In this document: positions 44,501 to 53,957 of the stretch, one piece after another
Numbering within the stretch: position 1 is the stretch's first letter
Layout: every line of letters begins with the position of its first letter
Source of the DNA: Arion vulgaris
Taxonomy: Eukaryota; Mollusca; Gastropoda; Stylommatophora; Arionidae
Length of the DNA: 64,000 nucleotides
Assembly (NCBI GenBank): GCA_020796225.1
Contig: CM036765.1
Location: 3,618,228-3,682,227, forward strand
Direction of reading: 5' to 3'
Made by a program: the position numbers and the translations under genes
The notes under the pieces: model-generated
Databases searched by the model: none
What the model was told of the DNA's origin: nothing
The model's input: only the letters and a program-made list of their open reading frames with translations

Positions 44501-45622
44501 ACGCTGATATCAGGGTATCGTCTGTCTCCGATAGGGCTAGAAGCTCGATCTCACCTACGCTGATATCAGGGTATCGTCTGTCTCCGATAGGGCTAGAAGC
44601 TCGATCTCAACTACGCTGATATCAGGGTATCGTCTGTCTCCGATAGGACTAGAAGCTCGATCTGCACTACGCTGATATCAGGGTATCGTCTGTCTCCGAT
44701 AGGGCTAGAAGCTCGATCTCAACTACGCTGATATCAGGCTATCGTCTGTCTCCGATAGGGCTAGAAGCTCGATCTCCACTACGCTGATATCAGGGTATCG
44801 TCTGTCTCCGACAGGACTAGAAGCTCGATCTCCACTACGCTGATATCAGGGTATCGTCTGTCTCCGATAGGGCTAGAAGCTCGATCTCAACTACGCTGAT
44901 ATCAGGCTATCGTCTGTCTCCGATAGGGCTAGAAGCTCGATCTCAACTACGCTGATATTAGGGTATCGTCTGTCTCCGATAGGGCTAGAAGCTCGATCTC
45001 AACTACGCTGATATCAGGGTATCGTCTGTCTCCGACAGGACTAGAAGCTCGATCTCCACTACGCTGATATCAGGGTATCGTCTGTCTCCGATAGGGCTAG
45101 AAGCTCGATCTCAACTACGCTGATATCAGGGTATCGTCTGTCTCCGATAGGGCTAGAAGCTCGATCTCAACTACGCTGATATTAGGGTATCGTCTGTCTC
45201 CGATAGGGCTAGAAGCTCGATCTCAACTACGCTGATATCAGGGTATCGTCTGTCTCCGATAGGGCTAGAAGCTCGATCTCAACTACGCTGATATCAGGGT
45301 ATCGTCTGTCTCCGATAGGGCTAGAAGCTCGATCTCAACTACGCTGATATCAGGGTATCGTCTGTCTCCGATAGGGCTAGAAGTTCGATCTCAACTACGC
45401 TGATATCAGGGTATCGTCTGTCTCCGATAGGACTAGAAGCTCGATCTCAACTACGCTGATATCAGGGTATCGTCTGTCTCCGATAGGACTAGAAGCTCGA
45501 TCTCCACTACGCTGATATCAGGGATCTCTAGGGAAATATCCCGATGTCTTCAGGAGGTAGCGAACCGAGTAACTTTGGAATGAGAAACGAGCGCCTAGCC
45601 TCTATGCCACAGAGACTCATTA
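35575..45622 (-). mobile_element. SINE A copy 5, carrying the 9.7-kb satellite
   Basis: The left flank is the SINE A tail half, on the plus strand: (TTGA)n at 35,575, TGCACTTCGGTGAGTAGCTA, GCAGTGCACGAACTCTGTAG, GGTCCCCGATTTAATTTGAA, GGGACCTACGTTTTATCG. The right flank is the head half: GGGATCTCTAGGGAAATATC, GAGGTAGCGAACCGAGTAAC, GCGCCTAGCCTCTATGCCAC, AGAGACTC. These are the two halves of one element in the expected order and orientation. Between them only one SINE segment is present, iterated about 173 times. Confidence 0.88.
35851..45522. repeat. 56-bp satellite, about 173 copies
   Basis: The unit is TCGTCTGTCTCCGATAGGGC, TAGAAGCTCGATCTCAACTA, CGCTGATATCAGGGTA. Starts at 35,851 and 35,907 show the 56-bp period. 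Common variants are CTCAACTA/CTCCACTA/CTCACCTA, GCTAGAAG/ACTAGAAG/GCTAGAATC, CAGGGTA/CAGGCTA. Indels are rare (a few units lack one base; 4-base losses near 44,070 and 44,345). Each typical unit has one GATATC. The sequence is the single-copy SINE A segment seen at 7,418-7,475 and, reversed, near 29,445-29,505. No long frame survives. Confidence 0.97.
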
Positions 45623-45631
45623 GTTACGATT

Positions 45632-45760
45632 GTGTGTGTGTTTATCCTCTCTCGTACCGCTATAGTGTTACATTTGTGTGTGTGTTTTACCTCTCTCGTA
45701 CCGCTATAGTGTTACATTTGTGTGTGTGTTTTTCCTCTCTCTACCGCATAGTCTTACATT

Positions 45761-45798
<38 letters not shown>
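45632..45798. repeat. 51-bp repeat x3 and (TA)n
   Basis: Copies of TGTGTGTGTTTATCCTCTCT, CGTACCGCTATAGTGTTACA are followed by a (TA)n run at about 45,768-45,797. Short frames are repeat products. Confidence 0.88.
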
Positions 45799-45807
<9 letters not shown>

Positions 45808-45819
45808 TTGTGTGTTTTA

Positions 45820-46280
45820 ACCAGCGATTCACAGGAACCATCAGTATGCATACTTTACAATATCCGTTGGGGAAGACTAAGCACCTATATGACTTCCAGG
45901 AGTGCTGTGACACCAGTTCAGTAACCAATAACGTTACATATGTCCTTCAAGCAATGTTTCCGTACCGCTCTATTCCGGACAACTTGTCCATAAACCGGTT
46001 TTATGAAACTAAGTCTGACATTTCTACTCTCAGTAAAGTTTTCGTTTCAGGGGTTTTTCATATGCATTGGTTATTTATTCAACGAACAAGATAAAGGATA
46101 TTCACTATCTCGGTTGCGCAAGTTGTGCATACTGATAGGTGTGGCAAGACGGGAAACCCAAGAGAAACCCAGTAGATACACCAATCAACACAGAACGGGA
46201 GTTGTTAGTCTAAACACAATGAGATACATGCTTGGGAGGAGATCGGAGCAATTATGGGCATCTCCGATGTGCGATGAAGA
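45820..46280 (+). mobile_element. LINE G remnants, two divergent copies
   Basis: Two related segments at 45,828-45,935 and 46,180-46,270 read TGTISMHTLQYPLG and TGVVSLNTMRYMLG, matching ATISMHTLRYLLG on the minus strand at 20.4 kb. An intervening block (ACCGCTCTATTCCGGACAAC, 45,965) resembles 20,910 on the same strand. This is probably the tail end of an RNase H-bearing retroelement family. Confidence 0.55.
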
Positions 46281-46289
46281 TGATCCTTA

Positions 46290-46427
46290 AATGAACAATG
46301 AACTATGCCCTTTATTTCTTGAACCTTTTCCCTTCCACTTCTATGTATGCTTTCTGATTCTCTGATCACTTCGTTTCAGAGTATGTCCAATAAATATTCA
46401 TATTTGGTTGTATATAACAATTGTTAC
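46290..46427 (-). mobile_element. LINE E fragment, left of mariner insertion
   Basis: The reverse strand (AGTAACAATTGTTATATACA, then the GACATACTCTGAAACGAAGT block) matches 58,850-58,920, where it codes for VTAVIRRRRLKYFGHTLRRN. It is continued across the transposon by the array at 49,531. Confidence 0.72.
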
Positions 46428-46440
46428 TATAGTTCGTTCC

Positions 46441-47497
46441 AAAATTCCTGATCATCTTGACCGACCGATATAAAATCATCCACTTTGACAGAAATTCTTG
46501 ATCATCTTTACCGACTGATATAAAATCATCCACTTTGACAGAAATTCGTGATCATCTTTACCGATCGATATAAAATCATCCACTTTGACAGAAATTCGTG
46601 ATCATCTTTACCGATCGATATAAAATCATCCACTTTGACAGAAATTCGTGATCATCTTTACTGACCGATATAAAATCATCCACTTTGACAGAAATTCTTG
46701 ATCATCTTTACCGACTGATATAAAATCATCCACTTTGACATAAATTCGTGATCATCTTTACCGATCGATATAAAATCATCCACTTTGACAGAAATTCGTG
46801 ATCATCTTGACCGACCGATATAAAATCATCCACTTTGACAGAAATTCTGATCATCTTGACCGACCGAGATAAAATCATCCACTTTGACAGAAATTCTTGA
46901 TCATCTTTACCGACCGATATAAAATCATCCACTTTGACAGAAATTCGTGATCATCTTTACCGACCGATATAAAATCATCCACTTTGACAGAAATTCTTGA
47001 TCATCTTTACCGACCGATATAAAATCATCCACTTTGACAGAAATTCTTGATCATCTTTACCGACTGATATAAAATCATCCACTTTGACAGAAATTCGTGA
47101 TCATCTTTACCGATCGATATAAAATCATCCACTTTGACAGAAATTCGTGATCATCTTGACCGACCGATATAAAATCATCCACTTTGACAGAAATTCTGAT
47201 CATCTTGACCGACCGATATAAATCATCCACTTTGACAGAAATTCTTGATCATCTTACCGATCGATATAAAATCATCCACTTTGACAGAAATTCGTGATCA
47301 TCTTTACTGACCGATATAAAATCATCCACTTTGACAGAAATTCTTGATCATCTTTACCGACCGATATAAAATCATCCACTTTGACAGAAATTCTTGATCA
47401 TCTTGACCGACCGATATAAAATCATCCACTTTGACAGAAATTCGTGATCATCTTTACCGACCGATATAAAATCATCCACTTTGACAGAAATTCTTGA
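46441..47497. repeat. 50-bp subterminal array, about 21 copies
   Basis: The unit is GAAATTCTTGATCATCTTTA, CCGACCGATATAAAATCATC and CACTTTGACA. The first unit is continuous with the left TIR, so each unit repeats the inner TIR core AAATTC(T/G)TGATCA, which also occurs reversed at the right TIR. A few units have small deletions. Confidence 0.95.
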
Positions 47498-47819
47498 TTT
47501 TTATATTTTTAGATAGGTAACAGTGACGACGTTCCAAAAGTATTTTTGCCCACCCAAAACTTTAGTTATGTAAGATTTGAATGATATGTTATTACTAATT
47601 TAACATCGATGTAGATTTGGTATGATTTTAGAATGTTAACGGTACGAAAGTGAAGTATTGACGTCAAGGTGCCAATGTGCGCTCCACGTGCAATTCAGCA
47701 GTAGTTAAAATCGGGAATCCCGTGAAATAATCATTTCACACTGTATGTGAAAGATTGTCATTGGCGTGTCACAAACCATTTATTTGCATTACTTGAAGCG
47801 GAAGGTACTATTTTATTAT

Positions 47820-49103
47820 CAGTATTAGAAATGAGTTTGAAGTGTAAATTCACTACCATGCAGAAGGTGACTGCACAACTGTATATCTACTTCTGCAAAG
47901 AAGCCAGACGTGGTGGTTTATATTACAACTTACAAGACCCGAAGAGGAAAACACAACATGCTCTTGGTATAAGTAGAATGTAATTTTGCCGTTGGATAGA
48001 ACAGGACTGTAGTGATGAACGTAAGGAACACAGAAAAGGCCGGAAATGGAAAACTGACGATTTCGATAAAGATGTTATTGTGAGAGAGATTCATAAAATG
48101 TTTAAGGTCAATGATGTGGTTACACTACGTAAATTGAAATCACGTCTGCGAATTCAATGTGATATTGATATATCTAAAACCGCCTTATGGGGAGTTGTTA
48201 GGAGCAGATGTTTCACTTTTCGGAAATCTAGTACAGGTCGGAATATAGTTTGTGAGAAAACGCATCTGATAGCTGCACGAAGCAAATGTCTGCGGAAGAT
48301 ACGGTAGCGTAGGACGGAAGGTTACGATATTGTATATCTGGACGAATCGTGGGTAAATGCTCAACATACGTTTGATAAAGAATGGCAATCACTAGACGGA
48401 ACTAAGAAAAGGGAAATTCAAAGCAGCAAGGGACAACGCATTGTGATAGGTCATGCCGGCAGCAAAGCAAATGGTCTTGTCAGTGGTGCAGAACATCTTT
48501 TTCAAGCACTGTCTACAGATGGTAGGGACTACCACACCGAAATGAACGGACTTATTTTCAGGGATTGGTTAGCGAACACACTTCTGCCTGCTCTGGATAG
48601 GCCATTGTGTATTGTAATGGACAATACCTCCTATCATAATGTAGTGGCGCATGCAGACAAAATTCCCACCTCATCAAGCACAAAACAAGACATCATGGCG
48701 TGGCTTGCAAAAGAAAATATATCGTTTTGTTGCAACAATTTCAAAACTGAGTTGTTGCAACTGGTGAGACAGACTAAGAAGTCAAAGATTTTTATAATCG
48801 ATAAAGTCATTGCTGAGCACGGCCACACTTCTCTTCGATTACCACCTTCCATTCACATCTCAATCGCATTGAACTTGTGTGGGCTGCAGTCAAAGGTCAA
48901 GTTGCAGCAGTAAACAAGACTTTCAAACTTCGGATGTAAAAGTGCTAACACGTGATGCCGTCGCAAAAATAGATATAGAATACTGGAACAAATGTGAAGA
49001 GCATGTGCTCCGAGAAGAAGAGGCATATTGGCAACGAGATGGTTTGATTTTCTCCAGCCGCAGCAGTAGTCAATCTCTTCGACTCTTCAGACTCCGAATC
49101 TAA
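47820..49103 (+). pseudogene. Mariner-like transposase, inactivated
   Basis: The N-terminal DNA-binding part reads IYFCKEARRGGLYYNLQD and KRKTQHALGIS (47,884-47,975), then after a shift FDKDVIVREIHKMFK (48,062 on). The catalytic region has IVYLDESWVNAQHT with the first Asp at 48,341-48,343, IVMDNTSYHN with the second Asp at 48,620-48,622, and IELVWAAVKGQV with Glu at 48,871-48,873. Second Asp and Glu are about 83 residues apart. A stop at 48,305-48,307 and a frameshift just before the Glu block break the gene, as does the shift near 47,980. It cannot encode an active enzyme. In intact relatives the product cuts and pastes the element at TA sites. Confidence 0.85.
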
Positions 49104-49530
49104 TAGCTAACATCCCATTTGTTTTCACCTTCACCAATTGCCTCACATTACCAGGGACTGGCAACAACTACCAAAGGTACGTCAATTTGATGGCCAAAGA
49201 TAATATCAACATAAAAACACTCATGAAGAAAAAGCTAACCATGTCACATTGCTTTTTATAATATGTAATAGGGTTACGCCTTTGCAATGATTCGCCACCA
49301 TTTTGTGTATTACTGTAAATTCTAAACTTTGTTTATCATTTTGTTGTGCTTATACAAAATTATATAACAAAAACGTTTTTTGCATCAACTAAGCTACCTA
49401 CCAATTAGTTAAACATGATTCGTAACGTTGTGAGGTATATAAGACTGCATGCAAAAAATTACTTGTATCCATCAGATAGATTTCGTACAAATTAAACCTA
49501 GTGTGATCACGAATTTTGGAACCAACTATA

Positions 49531-50038
49531 GCAGTTGACCAGTCATTTCTCTGATTTCATCACTTCTCCTTCTTATAACAGTTGTTACTAGTAGTTGACC
49601 AGTCATTTCTCTGATTTCATCACTTCTCCTTCTTATAACAGTTGTTACTAGTAGTTGATCAGACATTTATCTGATTTCATCACTTCTCCTTCTTATAACA
49701 GTTGTTACTAGTGGTTGACTCAGTACATTTCTCTGATTTCATACTTCTCCTTCTTATAACAGTTGTTACTAGTAGTTGACCAGACATTTTCTGATTTCAT
49801 CCTTCTCCTTCTTATAACAGTTTTACTAGAGTTGACCAGTCATTTCTTGATTTCATCACTTCTCTTCTTATAACAGTTGTTACTAGCATTGATCAGACAT
49901 TTCTGATTTATCACTTCTCTTCTTATAACAGTGTTACTGCAGTTGATCAGACATTTCTCTGATTTCATACTTCTCCTTCTTATAACAGTTGTTACTAGTA
50001 GTTGACCAGACATTTCTCTGATTTCATCACTTCTCCTG
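49531..50038. repeat. 60-bp array derived from LINE E, 8-9 copies
   Basis: The unit is AGTTGACCAGTCATTTCTCT, GATTTCATCACTTCTCCTTC and TTATAACAGTTGTTACTAGT. Its reverse complement reads SDEIREMTGQLLVTTVIRRR, the same segment as LINE E at 58,745-58,890. The mariner element sits at its left edge. Copies at 49,790-49,930 have several single-base losses. Confidence 0.92.
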
Positions 50039-50224
50039 GATTCTTATCATGTTATATTAATTATTTTTTCAGGTATTTTTTTCCAAATGCATTGAACTTT
50101 TTTTTCTTATCATTCACATACGACAGCTACACCATTTTCCCAACAAAAATGATTATATATTCAATGTCTGATTGATTGTTCCCATGCAAGTACGGTGTGA
50201 AGCATGACATTTAATAAAGCAGGG

Positions 50225-50605
50225 AATATATATGTTCTTTTGAATATAAATATTACAGAAGAGTCCTTGGTATATCTTGGACAGAGAAGAGAACAAATAG
50301 ATCTATACAGAAAGAAGTCAAAGAAAACTGGCTGATGCTACAAATAAGAAAGAGAACATTTAGGTATTTACGACATATAAAAACACGAAGGGCTGGAGAA
50401 GACCATCATGGAAGGAGGCATACCAGCAACGAGGAGAAGGGGAAGAGCGCAAAGAATATGGATTCAGGATGTAACTGATGGTTTGAACATGATGGCTGCA
50501 GAGGCGGGACATCTGGCATACGTCAGAGAAATTCCGAAGGCCTGTTGGAGTGGCAAAGTTCTGCACAGAACCAGCTATTTGATGATTGAGGATGATTGAT
50601 TCATT
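50225..50605 (+). mobile_element. LINE E2 (RTE-like) 3' end
   Basis: The frame RRVLGISWTEKRTNRSIQKE, then (shifted) EGGIPATRRRGRAQRIWIQD and VTDGLNMMAAEAGHLAYVRE, is typical of RTE C-termini. It ends in a GATGATTGATTCATTGAT tail, directly followed by SINE A copy 6 in the opposite orientation. Confidence 0.8.
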
Positions 50606-50745
50606 GATAAGAACATCATCATTCCATTTCTTGGAATAACCATGCATGTTCCGATCTATTTCTTATACAGGATGATCCCATCAGCAGTACACAAGCTCCT
50701 CGTCACCGGCGAGGGTTACTGAAATAATTTTTAGAACTGAATATT
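50600..50745 (-). mobile_element. SINE A copy 6, 3' part only
   Basis: AACATCATCATTCC, TTGGAATAACCATGCATGTT, TCTTATACAGGATGATCCC, GCAGTACACAAGCTCC and ACCGGCGAGGGT match the tail half in reverse. Its TTGA-type tail merges with the LINE E2 tail. Confidence 0.76.
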
Positions 50746-50789
50746 TTTATGAAATTTTTGTTTTACAAAATTGTATTAATTCGTGTTTG

Positions 50790-51090
50790 TCTAATGAACC
50801 CTCCTTCCTTTCGTTCATCTTGAAATATTGTCTATATATTCAGCGTTGTCTCTTGTATCCTTCCTTCCTTTCGTTCATCTTGAAATATTGTCTATATATT
50901 CAGCGTTGTCTCTTGTATCCTTCCTTCCTTTCGTTCACTAGAAATATTGTCTATATATTCAGCGTTGTCTCTTGTATCCTTCCTTTCTTTCGTTCATCTT
51001 GAAATATTGTCTATATATTCAACGTTGTCTCTTGTATCCTTCCTTCCTTTCGTTCGCTTGAAATATTGTCTATATATTCAGCGTTTCCTC
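50790..51090. repeat. 60-bp minisatellite, 5 copies
   Basis: The unit is TCCTTCCTTCCTTTCGTTCA, TCTTGAAATATTGTCTATAT and ATTCAGCGTTGTCTCTTGTA. It directly follows SINE A copy 6. Confidence 0.93.
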
Positions 51091-51176
51091 TTTTATAAAC
51101 TTCACTGTTTTTTGTAGCTCACACAGAGGTCTGTGCAGTTCTTATGCCGAGTGTTGTTTCATTAGGCATATCTATT

Positions 51177-51500
51177 TCAGTCTTGAAGTATGTGCTGTGC
51201 AGTCTGATGTGCCTGTCCACATGTACACATGACTGAATTACCAATCTTGAATTTTGTATACATGTGGCTGCGGAGCCGATTGTGTCCTGTTCTAAGGCAC
51301 AGAATCACAACTTGTTCCAATCTGCTCATATTATAGTAATCGTCTTGTGTTGGTATTTCTGGCTTTCTCATTGATTTAATCATCCTTTTCTTTTGGTGGT
51401 AGGTAACTGGCACATCAAGTTGTTCTCCTGCAGCCCCTGTCTTGGTCAGTCGGTCTGCTGTTTCCCTTTTCCTGGTATTCCACAGTGAAAGAATATCCAC
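51177..51500 (-). mobile_element. RNase H-type LINE C-terminal fragment
   Basis: An intact 107-codon minus-strand stretch includes YNMSRLEQVVILCLRTGHNR, LRSHMYTKFKIG and CTCGQAHQTAQHILQD. The LRTGHNRL followed by C.CG...QT..HIL pattern marks the segment downstream of RNase H in many LINE and RNase H-bearing retroelement proteins. It has no upstream part here. Confidence 0.75.
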
Positions 51501-51835
51501 TGTATGACACTTGCGATTGAATAATCATTTAAAATTTGAATTCTACATTTTAATTCATCTTATTCCCGTCTTAAACGATCCATTTTTTCATCCATTTTCT
51601 ATTTCATGTATATAATCATTTGAAAATTAACCATGTATGACAGAAATATGTATCAATTTTCTATGTCAAAGAAAAAATAGAGCATGTATATATGTGGAAG
51701 GGGGGCGTTGACAAACTGTTATAATGTGGAGGGGCCTTTAGTTGTTAGCGGTATCTCTTTATTGACAACAGTGATGTGAAGGCCAGTTTGCTGTATGAGT
51801 GGATGTCGTCTATAAGAAGTTTCTAACCTCCAGAG
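51500..51835. other. No recognisable feature
   Basis: AT-rich sequence without motifs; frames are short. Confidence 0.45.
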
Positions 51836-51844
51836 GTTTACGTG

Positions 51845-52450
51845 GATATACTGTCCTGATACATATTTGGATAGTAAAGTGTCAAACAACGGAAACGCGA
51901 TGAAAGAAATAAACTCTCGTATTGCTAGAGCAGCTAGTGCCTTCACTAAATTAACGAATATCTGGCAATCTCAAGACCTTAGTATATGCACAAAAGTTAA
52001 ATTATTTAGGTCATGTGTGATTCCTGTACTGACCTACGTTGTGAAAGTTGGAAATCAACAAAGAAAATTGATAAGAAACTGGACAGCTTTGAGAATAAAT
52101 GTCTCCAAAAATTATTAAAATAAAATGGAGTGATTTCGTTTCTAACAACACAGTGAGAGATAGAACACACCAACAACCCATATCAAATATTATAAGGAAA
52201 CGAAGGTCGAAATATTTAGGTCATGTTGTTAGATCAGACGAAAATAGACTAAATCGACAAGTCACCAGTTGGGAAAAGAAAACGTGGAAGACCAAAGACC
52301 ACTCTTCGAAAAACCATCCAACAAGAAAGTAAACTATTGGGATGTAAAACCATACAAGATCTCCAACTGCTAGCAAAGAACCGTATCACATGGAGATCTA
52401 AAACCTCTGCCCTATGTCCGCCTTTGGCACGAAAGGAACAAACTAACTAA
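51845..52450 (+). mobile_element. LINE 3' coding region (post-palm), broken
   Basis: The frame reads a YLDSKVSNNGN-type start, AMKEINSRIARAASAFTKLT, NIWQSQDLSICTKVKLFRSC and VIPVLTYV. After shifts come a KCLQKLLKIKWSDF-like segment, VSNNTVRDRTHQQPISNIIR, KRRSKYLGHVVRSDENRLN and a basic tail. The order equals the thumb to C-terminus of LINE A-like proteins, but sequence identity to LINE A is low, so it is another family. Confidence 0.8.
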
Positions 52451-52454
52451 CGAA

Positions 52455-52555
52455 CTGTCCTGAGCATGCGGGTGTTTACGGTAATGAGAGAGCGGCAGAC
52501 TTGCATCAACAGCATCGATTGTTGGGGAGTTGAAGATGGATAAGTGGTGGGTGGG
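52455..52555 (+). mobile_element. RNase H C-terminal motif, LINE G
   Basis: The reading PEHAGVYGNERADLHQQHR is the GH/GNE.AD end of a retroelement RNase H domain (H-to-D block). The following ACAGCATCGATTGTTGGGGA links it to the remnant at 20.4-20.7 kb. It runs directly into the 16-bp array. Confidence 0.72.
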
Positions 52556-52559
52556 GGGG

Positions 52560-53957
52560 TATTCTTCGGTCCTTATTGTCCAGTCCTTATTGTCCCAGTC
52601 CCTTATTGTCTTTGTCCCTTATTGTCTCGGTCCCTTATTGTCCCAGTCCCTTATTGTCTCTGTCCCTTATTGTCTCTGTCCCTTATTGTCCCAGTCCCTT
52701 ATTGTCTTTGTCCTTTATTGTCCCAGTCCCTTATTGTCCCAGTCCCTTATAGTCTCAGTCCCTTATTGTCTCTGTCCCTTATTGTCTCAGTCCCATATTG
52801 TCTCTGTCCCATATTGTCCCAGACCCTTATTGTCCCAGTCCCTTATTGTCCCAGTCCCTTATTGTCCCAGTCCCTTATTGTCCAGTCCCTTATTGTCTCA
52901 GTCCTTATTGTCTCAGTCCTTATTGTCTCAGTCCTTATTGTCTCAGTCCCTTATTGTCTCAGTCCTGATTGTCTCGTCCCTTATTGTCTCAGTCCTTATT
53001 GTCTCAGTCCTTATTGTCTCAGTCCTTATTGTCTCAGTCTCTTATTGTCTCAGTCCCTTATTGTCTCAGTACCTTATTGTCTCTGTCCCTTTTGTCTCAG
53101 TCTCTTATTGTCCCAGTCCCTGTATTGTCTCAGCCCCTTATTGTCTCAGTCCCTTATTGTCTCAGTCCCTTATTGTCTCAGTCCTTTATTGTCCCAGTCC
53201 CTTATTGTCCCAGTCCCTTATTGTCTCAGTTCCTTATTGTCTCAGTTCCTTATTGTCTCAGTCCCTTATTGTCTCAGTCCCTTATTGTCCCAGTCCCTTA
53301 TTGTCTCAGTCCCTTATTGTCTCAGTCCCTTATTGTCTCAGTCCTTTAGTTGTCTCTGTCCCTTATTGTCCCAGTCCCTTATTGTCCCAGTCCCTTATTG
53401 TCCTATTCCCTTATTGTCTCAGTCCCTTATTGACTCAGTCCCTTATTGTCCCAGTTCCTTATTGTCTCAGTCCCTTATTGTCCCAGTCCTTTATTGTCCC
53501 AGTCCCTTATTGTCCCAGTCCCTTATTGTCTCAGTCCCTTATTGTCTCAGTCCCTTATTGTCTCAGTCCCTTATTGTCCAGCCCCTTATTGTCCCAGTCC
53601 CTTATTGTCCCAGTCCCTATTGTCTCAGTCCCTTATTGTCTCAGTCCCTTATTGTCCCAGTCCCTTATTGTCCCAGTCCCTTATTGTCTCAGTCCCTTAT
53701 TGTCCCAGTCCCTTATTGTCTCAGTCCCTTATTGTCTCTGTCCCTTATTGTCTCAGTCCCTTATTGTCACAGTCCCTTATTGTCTCAGTCCCTTATTGTC
53801 CCAGTCCCTTATTGTCCCAGTCCCTTATTGTCCCAGTCCCTTATTGTCTCTGTTCCTTATTGTCCCAGTCCCTTATTGCCCCAGTCCCTTATTGTCCCAG
53901 TCCCTTATTGTACCAGTCCCTTATTGTACCAGTCCCTTATTGTCTCTGTCCCTTATT
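52560..53957. repeat. 16-bp minisatellite, about 87 copies
   Basis: The unit is AGTCCCTTATTGTCTC, with CCCAGT/CTCAGT/CTCTGT variants. Several 15-bp units at 52,900-53,040 lack one C. The unit has no stop in any plus frame, which explains frames of up to 501 codons. They are not genes. It ends at the (CTT)-like end of SINE D copy 11. Confidence 0.96.

Larger units (their letters stand above)
46428..49530 (+). mobile_element. Tc1/mariner-superfamily transposon, DD82E-like
   Basis: The left end TATAGTTCGTTCCAAAATTC (46,428) and the reverse of the right end (TATAGTTGGTTCCAAAATTC, from 49,530) match at 19 of 20 bases and continue to TGATCA. TA is the expected target duplication. Inside are a 50-bp array at the left and a broken transposase gene. 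The length of 3.1 kb is large for a mariner, mostly because of the array. The D-to-E spacing in the transposase points to the DD82E (Sailor) group known from molluscs and other animals. I am moderately sure of that name. Confidence 0.88.

Noticed and set aside
35851..45522. CRISPR array
   Set aside because: Units are contiguous 56-bp repeats without unique spacers, in animal DNA with SINE flanks and no cas genes.
45768..45797. TATA-box promoter
   Set aside because: It is a (TA)n microsatellite within a run of TG/TA repeats, with no gene downstream.
46441..47497. Iterons of a replication origin
   Set aside because: The 50-bp units lie inside a eukaryotic mariner element and start from its TIR. 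There is no plasmid or phage context.
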